Part shown: positions 6,284 to 13,718 of the stretch, piece by piece | Layout of the letters: each line of letters begins with the position of its first letter | Position numbering within the stretch: position 1 is the stretch's first letter | Assembly: GCA_902491055.1 (NCBI GenBank) | Contig: CABUGI010000047.1 | Location: 1 to 13,718, forward strand | DNA from: an uncultured Collinsella sp. | GTDB taxonomy: Bacteria; Actinomycetota; Coriobacteriia; Coriobacteriales; Coriobacteriaceae | Direction: 5' to 3' | DNA length: 13,718 bases | Position numbers and translations under genes: made by a program | The notes under the pieces: generated by a model | What the model was told of the DNA's origin: nothing | The model's input: the letters and a program-made list of their open reading frames with translations, nothing else | The model's database searches: none

Positions 6284-7690
6284 TTAGCCGTAAATGCGCT
6301 GGGGTTGTTCTTCGCCCTTTACGGAGGCTTCGGTCACGATGACCTTGGCGACGCCCTCCTCGCTGGGAAGGTCGAACATCGTCTGCTGCAGCACGTCCTC
6401 GCAGATGGAGCGCAGGCCGCGGGCGCCGGTCTTGCGGGCGAGCGCCATGCGAGCGATCTCGTGCAGGGCCGTGTCCTCAAACTCAAGATCGACGTCCTCG
6501 AGCTGGAACATCTTGCGGTACTGACGCACCACGGCGTTCTTGGGCTCGGTCAGGATCGACACCAGGTCGTCCTCGTCGAGCGCCTGCGTCTGGGTGACGA
6601 CGGGCGTACGTCCCACAAACTCGGGGATCATGCCAAAGGCGTTGAGGTCCTGCGGGAGCACCTGACGCAGCAGGTCGTTCTCGTCGACCGAGGTGGGGCC
6701 GGCGATCTCGGAGTTAAAGCCCACGCCCTTGTTTCCGACGCGATCGGCGATGATCTTGTCCAGACCCACAAAGGCGCCGCCGCAGATGAACAGGATGTTG
6801 GTCGTGTCAATCTGCAGCAGCTCCTGCTGGGGATGTTTGCGGCCGCCGGTGGGCGGAACGCTTGCCACCGTTCCCTCAAGGATCTTAAGCAGTGCCTGCT
6901 GAACGCCCTCGCCCGAGACATCGCGGGTAATGGAAAGGTTCTCGGCCTTGCGGGCGATCTTGTCAATCTCGTCCACGTAGATAATGCCAACCTGAGCGCG
7001 CTCAATGTCGCCATCGGCAGCATTGATAAGCTTGAGCAGGATGTTCTCCACGTCCTCGCCAACGTAACCGGCCTCGGTGAGCGCAGTGGCGTCGGCGATG
7101 GCAAACGGCACCTCGAGGATGCGCGCGAGCGTCTGGGCGAGCAGGGTCTTACCGGTACCGGTGGGACCGAGCAGCAGGATATTGGACTTGGCGAGCTCAA
7201 CCTCGTCCATATCGTCGTCGAACTGCGAGTCCAAGCCGTCGTCAAAGGCAGACACCGCGGCGCCGCCCTCGATCACGCGGCGATAGTGGTTGTACACGGC
7301 AACCGACATGGCGCGTTTGGCGTCCTCCTGGCCCATAACATAGGCCGAAAGCTCGTCATAGATCTCGTGCGGCGTCGGCACGTGCGTGATGACCTGACGG
7401 TCGTCCTCGAGCTCAAAGCCCTCGGTCTCGGGATCCACGGCGGGCTGGGATGCAGCATGGCCGTGGTCGTTGAGGAAGCCTGGCAGCTTGCCGTTGCGGG
7501 CAGCGTCCATAAAGTCCGAAGCCAGCGACTCTTCCAGAATCTCGGAACAGGCGGCGACGCACTCGTCACAGATAAAGATGTTGGTCGGACCCTTTACGAG
7601 GCGACGGACCTGGCCCTGCTCTTTTCCGCAAAAGGAGCAGCGGATGGGGTTGCCGTTCTCGTCAAAGTTGTCCTGCATGTTACCTGCCAT
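6284..7690 (-). CDS. clpX: ATP-dependent Clp protease ATP-binding subunit ClpX
   Basis: AAA+ unfoldase that recognises tagged or damaged proteins and threads them into ClpP, in the cytoplasm. The 468-residue product has an N-terminal zinc-binding domain (CSFC at 18-21, CDEC at 41-44), Walker A GPTGTGKT (175-182), pore loop GYVG (208-211), Walker B IIYVDEIDK (DE at 240-241), and a NKGVGFN loop matching the ClpP-docking IGF loop as VGF. It is longer than the 424-residue E. coli protein. Much of the excess is an extended linker after the zinc domain and an acidic stretch just before Walker A (FDDGLDSQFDDDMDEVELA). The start at 7690 lies one base after the clpP stop with AAGGA eight bases upstream. 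An ATG at 7699 leaves no room for a binding site. A strong terminator follows. Confidence 0.97.
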   Translation of the reverse strand: MAGNMQDNFDENGNPIRCSFCGKEQGQVRRLVKGPTNIFICDECVAACSEILEESLASDFMDAARNGKLPGFLNDHGHAASQPAVDPETEGFELEDDRQVITHVPTPHEIYDELSAYVMGQEDAKRAMSVAVYNHYRRVIEGGAAVSAFDDGLDSQFDDDMDEVELAKSNILLLGPTGTGKTLLAQTLARILEVPFAIADATALTEAGYVGEDVENILLKLINAADGDIERAQVGIIYVDEIDKIARKAENLSITRDVSGEGVQQALLKILEGTVASVPPTGGRKHPQQELLQIDTTNILFICGGAFVGLDKIIADRVGNKGVGFNSEIAGPTSVDENDLLRQVLPQDLNAFGMIPEFVGRTPVVTQTQALDEDDLVSILTEPKNAVVRQYRKMFQLEDVDLEFEDTALHEIARMALARKTGARGLRSICEDVLQQTMFDLPSEEGVAKVIVTEASVKGEEQPQRIYG

Positions 7691-7691
7691 C

Positions 7692-8312
7692 CTAGGCATC
7701 CTTCGCGGCGAGATCGCGCGAGGTGACGATACGGTCGATCAGACCGTAGTCGAGGGCCTCGGCAGCGGTCAGGTAGTTGTCGCGCTCGGTATCGGCCTGG
7801 ACCTTCTCGATAGGCTGGCCCGAGGCGTCGGACAGGATCTGGTTGAGCTCGCGGCGAGTCTTCTTGATCTCCTCGGCAACGATCTCGATCTCGGTCTGCT
7901 GACCCTGGGCACCGCCGCTGGGCTGGTGAATCATGACCTTGGAGTGCGGCAGGCAGAAGCGCTTGCCCTTGGCGCCGGCCGAAAGCAGCACAGCGGCCAT
8001 GGACGCGGCCATACCGACGCAAATGGTCGAGACCTGCGGCTTGATGAAGTTCATGGTGTCCAGAATCGCCAGGCCGGAGTAGACCTCGCCACCGGGCGAA
8101 TTGATATAGAGCGAGATATCCTTCTCGGCATCCTGGCTCTCAAGATGCAGCAGCTGGGCAACGACCAGGTTGGCGCTGACGGAGTTAATCTCCTCGCCCA
8201 AAAAGATGATGCGGTCGTTGAGCAGGCGCGAATAGATATCGTAGCTGCGCTCGCCGCGCGGCGTCTGCTCGATAACGTATGGCACGAGGGCGGAATCGAA
8301 CTTGGCGATCAT
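7692..8312 (-). CDS. clpP: ATP-dependent Clp protease proteolytic subunit ClpP
   Basis: Serine protease that forms a tetradecameric barrel and degrades substrates fed by ClpX. With a start at 8312 the product has 206 residues, within the family range. The catalytic triad is S104 (GMAASMAA), H129 (VMIHQPSGG) and D178 (ERDNYL). The N-terminal VPYVIEQTPRGERSYDIYSRLL and INSPGG segments are typical. The start is uncertain: in-frame ATGs also occur at 8318 and 8324, and a TTG at 8342. GGAG lies six bases before 8312, and the resulting MIAKFDSALVPYV start fits the family best. It lies one base before clpX and 163 bases after tig, the usual tig-clpP-clpX order. I see no CtsR or CIRCE operator upstream. 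Confidence 0.95.
   Translation of the reverse strand: MIAKFDSALVPYVIEQTPRGERSYDIYSRLLNDRIIFLGEEINSVSANLVVAQLLHLESQDAEKDISLYINSPGGEVYSGLAILDTMNFIKPQVSTICVGMAASMAAVLLSAGAKGKRFCLPHSKVMIHQPSGGAQGQQTEIEIVAEEIKKTRRELNQILSDASGQPIEKVQADTERDNYLTAAEALDYGLIDRIVTSRDLAAKDA
7699..7703 (-). promoter_or_regulatory. clpX ribosome binding site inside the end of clpP
   Basis: AAGGA lies within the last clpP codons, eight bases before the ATG at 7690. The clpP TAG and the clpX ATG are separated by a single G, so translation of the two genes is probably coupled and their output linked. Confidence 0.6.
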
Positions 8313-8360
8313 ACGCATCTCCATTTCTCTCTTGCGGACCAAATTGGTTCTAGATAAACG

Positions 8361-8397
8361 TACGGTGCCCGCATGCTATGCATTGGCTGGCACCGTA
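8361..8397. repeat. hairpin in the tig-clpP gap
   Basis: TACGGTGCC (8361-8369) and GGCACCGTA (8389-8397) are perfect 9-bp inverted repeats. A small inner stem, GCAT/ATGC, lies between them. No T run follows on the minus strand (CGTTTATC), so a standard terminator is unlikely. It may be a weak attenuator, a processing site in the tig-clpP transcript, or an operator. The 163-base gap otherwise shows only a short ACCGG/CCGGT palindrome near 8406 and no gene. Confidence 0.55.
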
Positions 8398-8475
8398 AGA
8401 AGCAACCGGATAACCGGTGTATAACTTTACCCCATCACGGGCGCACGCATGCGCTCGCGGGCAAGGTGGCGAGAA

Positions 8476-9774
8476 TTACTCGGCGTCCTTGGCGGTCTCG
8501 TCGACCTCGGTCACCTTGGCGTTCTCGACCAGGTGGTCGACGGCCTTAGAGCGACGGATGGACTCGCGGACGGCAGGCATGCGGCCATCGGCGATGAACT
8601 CGGCCTTGGAAGCCTCGACGTCCTTGACGCCGGCCTTCTCGAACTCGGCGTTGATGTCGTCCTCGGTGACCTCGATCTTGAGCTCACGGGCGAGGGCGTC
8701 CAGAGCCAGGGACTCACGGGCAACGTCGTTGGCCTGCTTGTGCAGGTCGCCGATGAACTGCTCCATGGTCAGGCCGGAAGCGGGCAGCCAGGTGTCCAGC
8801 GTCATGCCGCGGGCAGCGAGGTTGGACAGGAAGTTCTGGCCAAGCTCCTCAAAGACGGACTGCTCGTAGTCGGCATCCATCTCGTCGAGCTGCAGGCGCT
8901 CGGCGAGAGCGGAGACGCAACGGTTCTCCTTCTCGGCCGGGAGGCGGGAAGCCTTGTCCTGCTCGATCTCGATCTTGATAGCGTCGCGCATGGCATCGAT
9001 GCTGTCGAAGCCGAAGTCGGACTTGACAAGCTCGTCGGTGAGCTCGGGGGTGTTGCGGACCTTGATGCCCTTGACGGTGACCTCGACGGTGTGGGTCTCG
9101 GCCTCCTCGCCCTCCTCGACCTCGTCGGTCCAGGTGACGGTCTTGACGTCGTCAACGTTAGCGCCGATCAGGGCCTCGTTGAACTCCTTGGGGTTGCTGT
9201 CGCTACCGGCGATGAGCATGCGGCCCTCGGCGGCAAAGTTGTCAGCGTTCTCGACGGCCTTGAGGTCGACGGTGACATAGTCGTCAGACTCGACGGCGCG
9301 ACCCTCGACGTCCTCGAAGGTGGCACGGTAGTTGAGGAGCATCTCGACCTGGTTGTTGATCTCGGACTCGGTGACCTCCGCGGGAGGCATCTCAATCTCG
9401 ACAGCGTCGAAGGAGGAGAGCTCAGCAGCGGGACGCAGGGAGAACTCGACGGTGTAGGTGTAATCCTCGTGATCCTTGGCGAGGTCGAGCTCCTTGTAGT
9501 CACCGTTCTTGGTGGGGACGATGTCCAGCTCGTTGAGGACGGCGGGCTCGTTGGCGGCGATCAGGTCGTTGGTGGCCTGAGCGAGGGTAGCCTCGGCGCC
9601 AAGAGCGGAGTCGATGACCGGACGGGGGGCCTTGCCGGCACGGAAGCCCGGGAAGCGGTACTTCTTGGCGGTGTCCTTGTAGGCCTTCTTGATCGCGGCG
9701 TCGACGTCGGCGGCCGGGATGGTGACCGTAGCGGTGAGCTTAGCGTCCTTGACGTCAGAAGCGGTGATGTTCAA
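8476..9774 (-). CDS. tig: trigger factor, ribosome-associated chaperone with peptidyl-prolyl isomerase domain
   Basis: Binds the ribosome exit tunnel and shields nascent chains. The 432-residue product has the N-terminal ribosome-binding domain with PGFRAGKAPR (42-51), a central FKBP-like domain (about 162-240, DDYVTVDLKAV onward) and a helical C-terminal chaperone domain ending in an acidic tail. Length fits the family. The start is placed at a TTG (9774): AGGAGG lies six bases before it, and the protein then begins MNITASDVKDAKLTATVTIPAADV, like other trigger factors. The ATG at 9789 is immediately followed by that AGGAGG, so it would translate the binding site itself and lacks one of its own. 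The gene follows tRNA-Leu by about 90 bases and precedes clpP. Confidence 0.96.
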   Translation of the reverse strand: MNITASDVKDAKLTATVTIPAADVDAAIKKAYKDTAKKYRFPGFRAGKAPRPVIDSALGAEATLAQATNDLIAANEPAVLNELDIVPTKNGDYKELDLAKDHEDYTYTVEFSLRPAAELSSFDAVEIEMPPAEVTESEINNQVEMLLNYRATFEDVEGRAVESDDYVTVDLKAVENADNFAAEGRMLIAGSDSNPKEFNEALIGANVDDVKTVTWTDEVEEGEEAETHTVEVTVKGIKVRNTPELTDELVKSDFGFDSIDAMRDAIKIEIEQDKASRLPAEKENRCVSALAERLQLDEMDADYEQSVFEELGQNFLSNLAARGMTLDTWLPASGLTMEQFIGDLHKQANDVARESLALDALARELKIEVTEDDINAEFEKAGVKDVEASKAEFIADGRMPAVRESIRRSKAVDHLVENAKVTEVDETAKDAE

Positions 9775-9780
9775 CACGTT

Positions 9781-9786
9781 CCTCCT
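9781..9786 (-). promoter_or_regulatory. tig ribosome binding site (decides a TTG start)
   Basis: A perfect AGGAGG on the minus strand, three bases before a GTG and six before a TTG. The spacing and the family N-terminus favour the TTG at 9774 as the start. Confidence 0.75.
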
Positions 9787-9865
9787 CATACTGCCCAGCT
9801 TATCTGAGGTGCTGGTACCTTTATGCAACAAAGTGTCGCGACGGCCAGGGCCGACGCAGGTGCGA

Positions 9866-9949
9866 TGGTGCGGGCGAAAGGACTCGAACCTTCACGGGAA
9901 TCCCACCAGAACCTAAATCTGGCGCGTCTACCAATTCCGCCACGCCCGC
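9866..9949 (-). tRNA. tRNA-Leu (anticodon UAG)
   Basis: The minus strand folds as a class II tRNA with a long variable arm. The acceptor stem is GCGGGCG (9949-9943) with CGCCCGC (9876-9870), and the discriminator is A. The D arm contains GGCGGAATTGGTAGACGC. The anticodon stem is CCAGA/TCTGG with loop TTTAGGT, giving anticodon TAG. The variable arm is GGGA-TT-CCC and the T loop is TTCGAGT. CCA is encoded (9868-9866). A TATCAT box at 9974-9969 is a possible -10 element, but no good -35 is seen. No T-rich terminator separates it from tig. Confidence 0.97.
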
Positions 9950-10035
9950 ATGAGCGCACAGACTAGGAATGATAGCAGATACGAACGACAAGCGCACGCA
10001 CACCTTTTACAAGCTCACGACCTCACCACGAGTGC

Positions 10036-10060
10036 AAAAGGCGGGACGAGTTGCCCCGCC
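10036..10060 (-). terminator. intrinsic terminator after the molybdenum hydroxylase genes
   Basis: On the minus strand GGCGGGGC (10060-10053) pairs with GTCCCGCC (10047-10040), with one G:T pair, around the five-base loop AACTC. TTTT follows (10039-10036). It lies about 30 bases after the stop codon of the large subunit and separates that operon from tRNA-Leu and tig. Confidence 0.8.
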
Positions 10061-10089
10061 CCGCCAATTACGACTTGTTCGCTGACCTG

Positions 10090-12921
10090 TTACTCCCCCA
10101 GCAGGGCCTTCTCGGGCGTGATCGGCAGCGAGCGAACCTGATGTCCGGTAGCGTGTGCCACGGCCGAGGCAACGGCGGCGAGCGGCGTGTTGATGACGAC
10201 CTCGCCGATCGACTTGGCACCAAACGGACCCGTCGGCTCGTAGCTCGGCTCAAAGGCCACGCGAATGCTGCCGATATCCAGGCGTGTGGGCAGCTTGTAG
10301 CTCATAAAGTTGCCGGTGCGCAGACGGCCGCGCTCATCATGCTCAACGATCTCGTAGAGCGCATGGCCGATACCCTGGGCAATGCCGCCCTCGGCCTGGA
10401 CGCGCGCGAGTGCCTCGTTGATCACGGTGCCGCAGTCCACAGCCGCCGCGTAGTCCACCACGGTCACCTTGCCGGTGGCCTTGTCGACCTCGACCTCGGC
10501 AATACCGGCCATAAACGGCGGAGGCGAAACGGGCAGGCAAGCAGAGGCGTGCGAGGTCAGCGCGTCGCCGCCCGCGATGTTCTTCACGCACAGGTTGGCA
10601 AAGTCGCGCAGCGTGAGGTAGCGGTTCTGCTCGCGGGCGGCGCGCTCGTCGGACAGGCGCACGTACTGACCATCGAAGACCACATCGGCGGCGTCCACAT
10701 CCCACATCTGGGCTGCCTTGGCGCAAATCTTCTCACGCAGCTCGGTCGCAGCGTTCTTGGCGGCAAGGCCCGTCACGTACGTACCCGAGCTCGCGTACGA
10801 GCCGGCGTCGAACGGCGACACGTCGGTGTCTACGCCGCGCACCACGATCAGCGAACTCTCCACGCCCAGCTCCTCGGCGGCAATCTGCGCCAGGATCGTG
10901 TCGACGCCCATGCCGTTATCGGTGGCGCCGGTGCCGATGGTAATGAAGCCGTCCTCTTCCAGGCGCATGTCGATGCCGGCGATGTCCACGTTGGAGATGC
11001 CCGAGCCCTGCATGGTAAGCGCGCAGCCCAGGGCGCGCACGCGGTCGCCCAGGTCCACGGCCAGCGGCTTGTCGCGCCAGCCGATCATGTCCATCGCGCG
11101 CAACAGACAGCGGTCGAGCGCACAGGCGTTGAGCTTCTCGTTGTAGTACTGCGGCATGATCTCGCCCTCGCGTACGATGTTCTTAAGGCGCAGGTCGGCG
11201 GGGTCCATGTGCAGCATATCGGCGAGCTCGTTGACGGCGCTCTCCACGGCAAACTGGCCCTGGGTGGCACCGTAGCCGCGATACGCGCCGCCGCGGTTGG
11301 TGTTGGTGTAGACGGCGTCCCAGCTAAAGCGGCTCGCCTTCACGTGGTTGTAGATGGGCAGGCTCTTGTGGCCCGAAAGGCCGATCGTCGTGGTAGCGTG
11401 CTCGCCATACGCACCGGCGTTGGACAGCGTATGCAGGTCGATGGCTGTAATGGTGCCGTCGTTCATGGCGCCCATCTTAACGGTCATCTGCATCTGGTGG
11501 CGCGAGTTGCCCGCGGTGATGGTCTCCTCGCGGGTGTAGCAGCAGTAGCTCGGACGGCCGGTCTGCTGGGTGACGAACGCAACGAAGATCTCGCAGCAGC
11601 CCGTCTGCTTGGAGCCAAAGCCGCCGCCGATGCGCGGCTTAATGACCTGCACCTGCGACTGCGGGATGTCGAGCGACTGCGCGACCATGCGGCGCACGTG
11701 GAAGGGCACCTGCGTGGAGGTGGTCACCGAGATACGCCCGAACGCGTCGGTCGTCGCGAAGGCGCGGAAGGTTTCCATGGGCGCGGTCTGCGTGGCCTGG
11801 CTGGTGTAGGTGCGGGTAAAGACAATGTCGCTCTGGGCGAAGGCCTCGTCCAAGTCGCCAAAGTCGCTGGTACCGCTGCATACCAAGTTGCGCGGGACGT
11901 CGCCGCCCTGCGGGAACATAAAGGTCACGTCGCCCTCGGGGTGGACCACGATGTCATTATCGAGTGCCTTGGTAAAGTCGAGCAGCGGCTCGAGCACCTC
12001 ATAGTCCACCTTGATGAGCTTGAGCGCCTTGTCGGCAGCCTCCTCGGTCTCGGCGGCGACGATCGCCACCTCCTCGTTTTGGTAACGGACAAGGTTCTCG
12101 AGAATCAGGCGGTCGTAGGGACTCGGCTGCGGATAGCTCTGACCGGCGATGGTAAAGCGACGCTGGGGCACGTCCTCGTAGGTGTAGACGCCCACCACGC
12201 CGGGCACCTTCAGGGCGCGCGACGTATCGATGGAGCGGATCTTGGCGCGCGCATACGGGCTGCGCTTGAGCTTAACGATGAGCGCGCCGGCGGGCACCAG
12301 ATCGCCTGTGTAGACGGGACGGCCCTCGAGCAGGGCCTTCGAATCCTTCTTGGGCTGCTTGTGGGTGATCTGCTTGTAGGAGACGCCGTCACAGCTGGTG
12401 TCGTTGACCGGCAGCTCGGGCATCTCGAAGCCCACCTGTACGCCAGACTCGTTGAGGAAGCGGACGATAGCGCGCAGCTGGCTCTCGTAGCCGCTGCAAC
12501 GACACAGGTTGCCGGCGAGCTGGCGCGAGAGCTCCTCGCGCGTGGCGACGAGGCTCGGGTCCTCCTTGGCGGCGCGGGCGAGCGCCAGCACGTTCATGAT
12601 GAGGCCGGGGGCGCAAAAACCGCACTGCTCGGCGCCTTCGGCAGCCATCGCACGGGCCAGCGCCTCGGACTCGGCCTTGAGGCCCTCGAGCGTGGTGATG
12701 GAGCGGCCCTCGACGCGCGCGGCGGGAACCGAGCAGCTCAGAACCGGGTCGCCATCGAGCCACACCGTGCACAGGCCGCAGTTGGTGGTCTCGCAGGCAC
12801 AGCGCACCGACGCGCAGCCCTGCTCGCGCAGCAGCGCAAAGAGCATGGTGTCGGGGGCAATCTGAACCTTGACCTTGCGGCCGTTGAGCGTAAAGGAAAG
12901 ATCGATGAGTTTGGCAGCCAT
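10090..12921 (-). CDS. XdhD-type molybdenum hydroxylase: fused [2Fe-2S] and molybdopterin-binding subunit
   Basis: Member of the xanthine oxidase family, which hydroxylates purines and other N-heterocycles or aldehydes. The 943-residue product fuses two subunits. Residues 1-160 carry two [2Fe-2S] sites: C43-x4-C48-x2-C51-x11-C63 (ferredoxin type), and C100/C103 with C140/C142 (CGFCAPG and GNLCRCSGY). The molybdopterin part has GGGFGSK (432-438), an AYRGYGATQGQFAVE segment (around 545), and PFGAKSIGE with the probable catalytic Glu at 907. Fusion, length and several segments resemble E. coli XdhD (YgfN), a putative hypoxanthine oxidase also linked to selenate reduction. The substrate cannot be read from sequence. 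No in-frame TGA/selenocysteine is present. The start ATG overlaps the FAD gene stop (TAATG), with GAGGTG upstream, so the two are translationally coupled. Confidence 0.93.
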   Translation of the reverse strand: MAAKLIDLSFTLNGRKVKVQIAPDTMLFALLREQGCASVRCACETTNCGLCTVWLDGDPVLSCSVPAARVEGRSITTLEGLKAESEALARAMAAEGAEQCGFCAPGLIMNVLALARAAKEDPSLVATREELSRQLAGNLCRCSGYESQLRAIVRFLNESGVQVGFEMPELPVNDTSCDGVSYKQITHKQPKKDSKALLEGRPVYTGDLVPAGALIVKLKRSPYARAKIRSIDTSRALKVPGVVGVYTYEDVPQRRFTIAGQSYPQPSPYDRLILENLVRYQNEEVAIVAAETEEAADKALKLIKVDYEVLEPLLDFTKALDNDIVVHPEGDVTFMFPQGGDVPRNLVCSGTSDFGDLDEAFAQSDIVFTRTYTSQATQTAPMETFRAFATTDAFGRISVTTSTQVPFHVRRMVAQSLDIPQSQVQVIKPRIGGGFGSKQTGCCEIFVAFVTQQTGRPSYCCYTREETITAGNSRHQMQMTVKMGAMNDGTITAIDLHTLSNAGAYGEHATTTIGLSGHKSLPIYNHVKASRFSWDAVYTNTNRGGAYRGYGATQGQFAVESAVNELADMLHMDPADLRLKNIVREGEIMPQYYNEKLNACALDRCLLRAMDMIGWRDKPLAVDLGDRVRALGCALTMQGSGISNVDIAGIDMRLEEDGFITIGTGATDNGMGVDTILAQIAAEELGVESSLIVVRGVDTDVSPFDAGSYASSGTYVTGLAAKNAATELREKICAKAAQMWDVDAADVVFDGQYVRLSDERAAREQNRYLTLRDFANLCVKNIAGGDALTSHASACLPVSPPPFMAGIAEVEVDKATGKVTVVDYAAAVDCGTVINEALARVQAEGGIAQGIGHALYEIVEHDERGRLRTGNFMSYKLPTRLDIGSIRVAFEPSYEPTGPFGAKSIGEVVINTPLAAVASAVAHATGHQVRSLPITPEKALLGE

Positions 12922-13718
12922 TAGCGCACCTCGCTAGAATCGACGCCGGGCACGCGGCGGCAGGAATACTCGTCCGTGGCAAACTTAGGAATCTGCACGC
13001 CCTCGAGCTCGCGGGCAAGCGCGGCCGAAAGCTCGATGCCGGCGGCGCGACGCACAGCCTGAATCGCCAACGGAGCCGAGATGCGGCGGCGGTAGTCGGC
13101 CGAGCCCCACAGGTTGGTGCCATAGCTCAGCGCGCGTACGGATGCCGCTAGGGCGCGCAGCTCGTCCTCTGAAGGCTGCTCGTTCACCAGGCCACATGCC
13201 TCGCCCTGCAGCAGGGTCGCGCGCAGCGGGCGGGCGCCCACGGTGACGTGCCAGGAGTTGTCCCACCAGGCAGCGGTGACATTAAGCGAGGGGAAGTCGG
13301 TCGCGGCCTTGCGCACGGCCTCATAGCTCGCGCGATAGTCGTGCTTAACGACCACGACGTGCTCGATCACGTCGCGCACGTAGCCCATGTCCACGAACTC
13401 CGCAAGCGGCACGCGGCCGGCGCCCGTCAACTCAACATAGGAATCGAGCGCGAGAAAGGCGGAGAGAACGTCCGAGAAGCCAAAGCGGCCGTAGATGCTG
13501 CCACCCACCGTGGCGGTGTTGCGCAGCTGCACGCCCACGATGTCGTGGACGGCGAACTCAAAGACATTGTTGACAAGCGCGTTGAGCCCGGCATGACGCT
13601 CGAGCTGGCGCAGGGTGCACATGGCACCGATGCGAAACTCGGTCTCGGTCTCCTCAATTTGATCGAGCCCGCAGGCCGAAAGGTCAATCGCCGTCGCCAC
13701 TCGACGCGAACCCAGGCG
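12921..13718 (-). CDS. molybdenum hydroxylase FAD-binding subunit (YgfM-like), 5' end cut by window
   Basis: Carries the FAD that passes electrons from the Fe-S clusters to an acceptor, in complex with the fused subunit encoded next. The frame stays open to the right edge. A GTG at 13700 is in frame, but the residues before it (RLGSRR) continue the protein, and the family's N-terminal region with the AGGT FAD motif is missing, so roughly 50 residues lie outside the window. Visible marks: AIDLSACGLDQIEE followed by FRIGAMCTLRQLE; NTATVGGSIYGRFGFSDVLSAFLALDS (second FAD-binding segment); and YRRRISAPLAIQAVRRA (C-terminal domain). It ends in TAATG shared with the next start. The closest well-known relative by context is E. 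coli YgfM, which pairs with XdhD. Confidence 0.9.
   Translation of the reverse strand, partial: RLGSRRVATAIDLSACGLDQIEETETEFRIGAMCTLRQLERHAGLNALVNNVFEFAVHDIVGVQLRNTATVGGSIYGRFGFSDVLSAFLALDSYVELTGAGRVPLAEFVDMGYVRDVIEHVVVVKHDYRASYEAVRKAATDFPSLNVTAAWWDNSWHVTVGARPLRATLLQGEACGLVNEQPSEDELRALAASVRALSYGTNLWGSADYRRRISAPLAIQAVRRAAGIELSAALARELEGVQIPKFATDEYSCRRVPGVDSSEVR

Noticed and set aside
6305..7726. A 473-codon plus-strand open frame opposite clpX
   Set aside because: Antisense shadow of clpX with no recognisable domain. A similar 452-codon frame opposite tig (8449-9807) was rejected for the same reason.
10051..12924. A 957-codon plus-strand open frame covering the whole fused hydroxylase gene
   Set aside because: It is the antisense of a gene with clear Fe-S and molybdopterin motifs. 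GC-rich codon use removes antisense stops. Its translation shows low-complexity His/Arg/Val/Gly/Leu composition and no family motifs.

Overview
The window looks like chromosomal DNA of a Coriobacteriia actinobacterium, most likely Collinsella or a close relative. This is inferred from the high GC content, the valS-folC and tig-clpP-clpX gene orders, the molybdenum hydroxylase genes, and intergenic spaces full of palindromic elements. No database search was possible. All eight sizeable genes are recognisable. Apart from the FAD-subunit gene, which the right edge cuts, all are intact.

Layout. Positions 1-80 may hold the last codons of an unidentified plus-strand gene. A plus-strand M24 metallopeptidase gene (239-1327) follows and converges on folC. 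The 348-base convergent gap (1328-1675) holds four separate inverted repeats. From 1676 to the right edge everything is on the minus strand. In transcription order from the right edge this is: a molybdenum-hydroxylase FAD subunit (cut by the edge), a fused [2Fe-2S]/molybdopterin subunit, a strong terminator, tRNA-Leu(UAG), tig, clpP, clpX, a strong terminator, valS, and folC.

Function. Trigger factor, ClpP and ClpX form a protein-quality module: nascent-chain folding, then unfolding and proteolysis. Valyl-tRNA synthetase and folylpolyglutamate synthase form a second housekeeping pair, as in many Gram-positive genomes. The two hydroxylase genes overlap by one base (TAATG) and encode an XdhD/YgfM-type enzyme, probably acting on a purine or other N-heterocycle.

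The most unusual content is intergenic. Two nested palindromes flank valS (3176-3284 and 6017-6132). Their paired arms are unrelated in sequence, but they share a CACATTAAGTG hairpin tip and two conserved joining segments in the same order. Conserved unpaired bases with covarying helices suggest a structured RNA or a folded single-stranded DNA element. A second type (1385-1522) folds as a three-way junction, and a third (1595-1661) is a nearly perfect 30-bp hairpin. A terminator-like hairpin also lies just ahead of the folC ribosome binding site.
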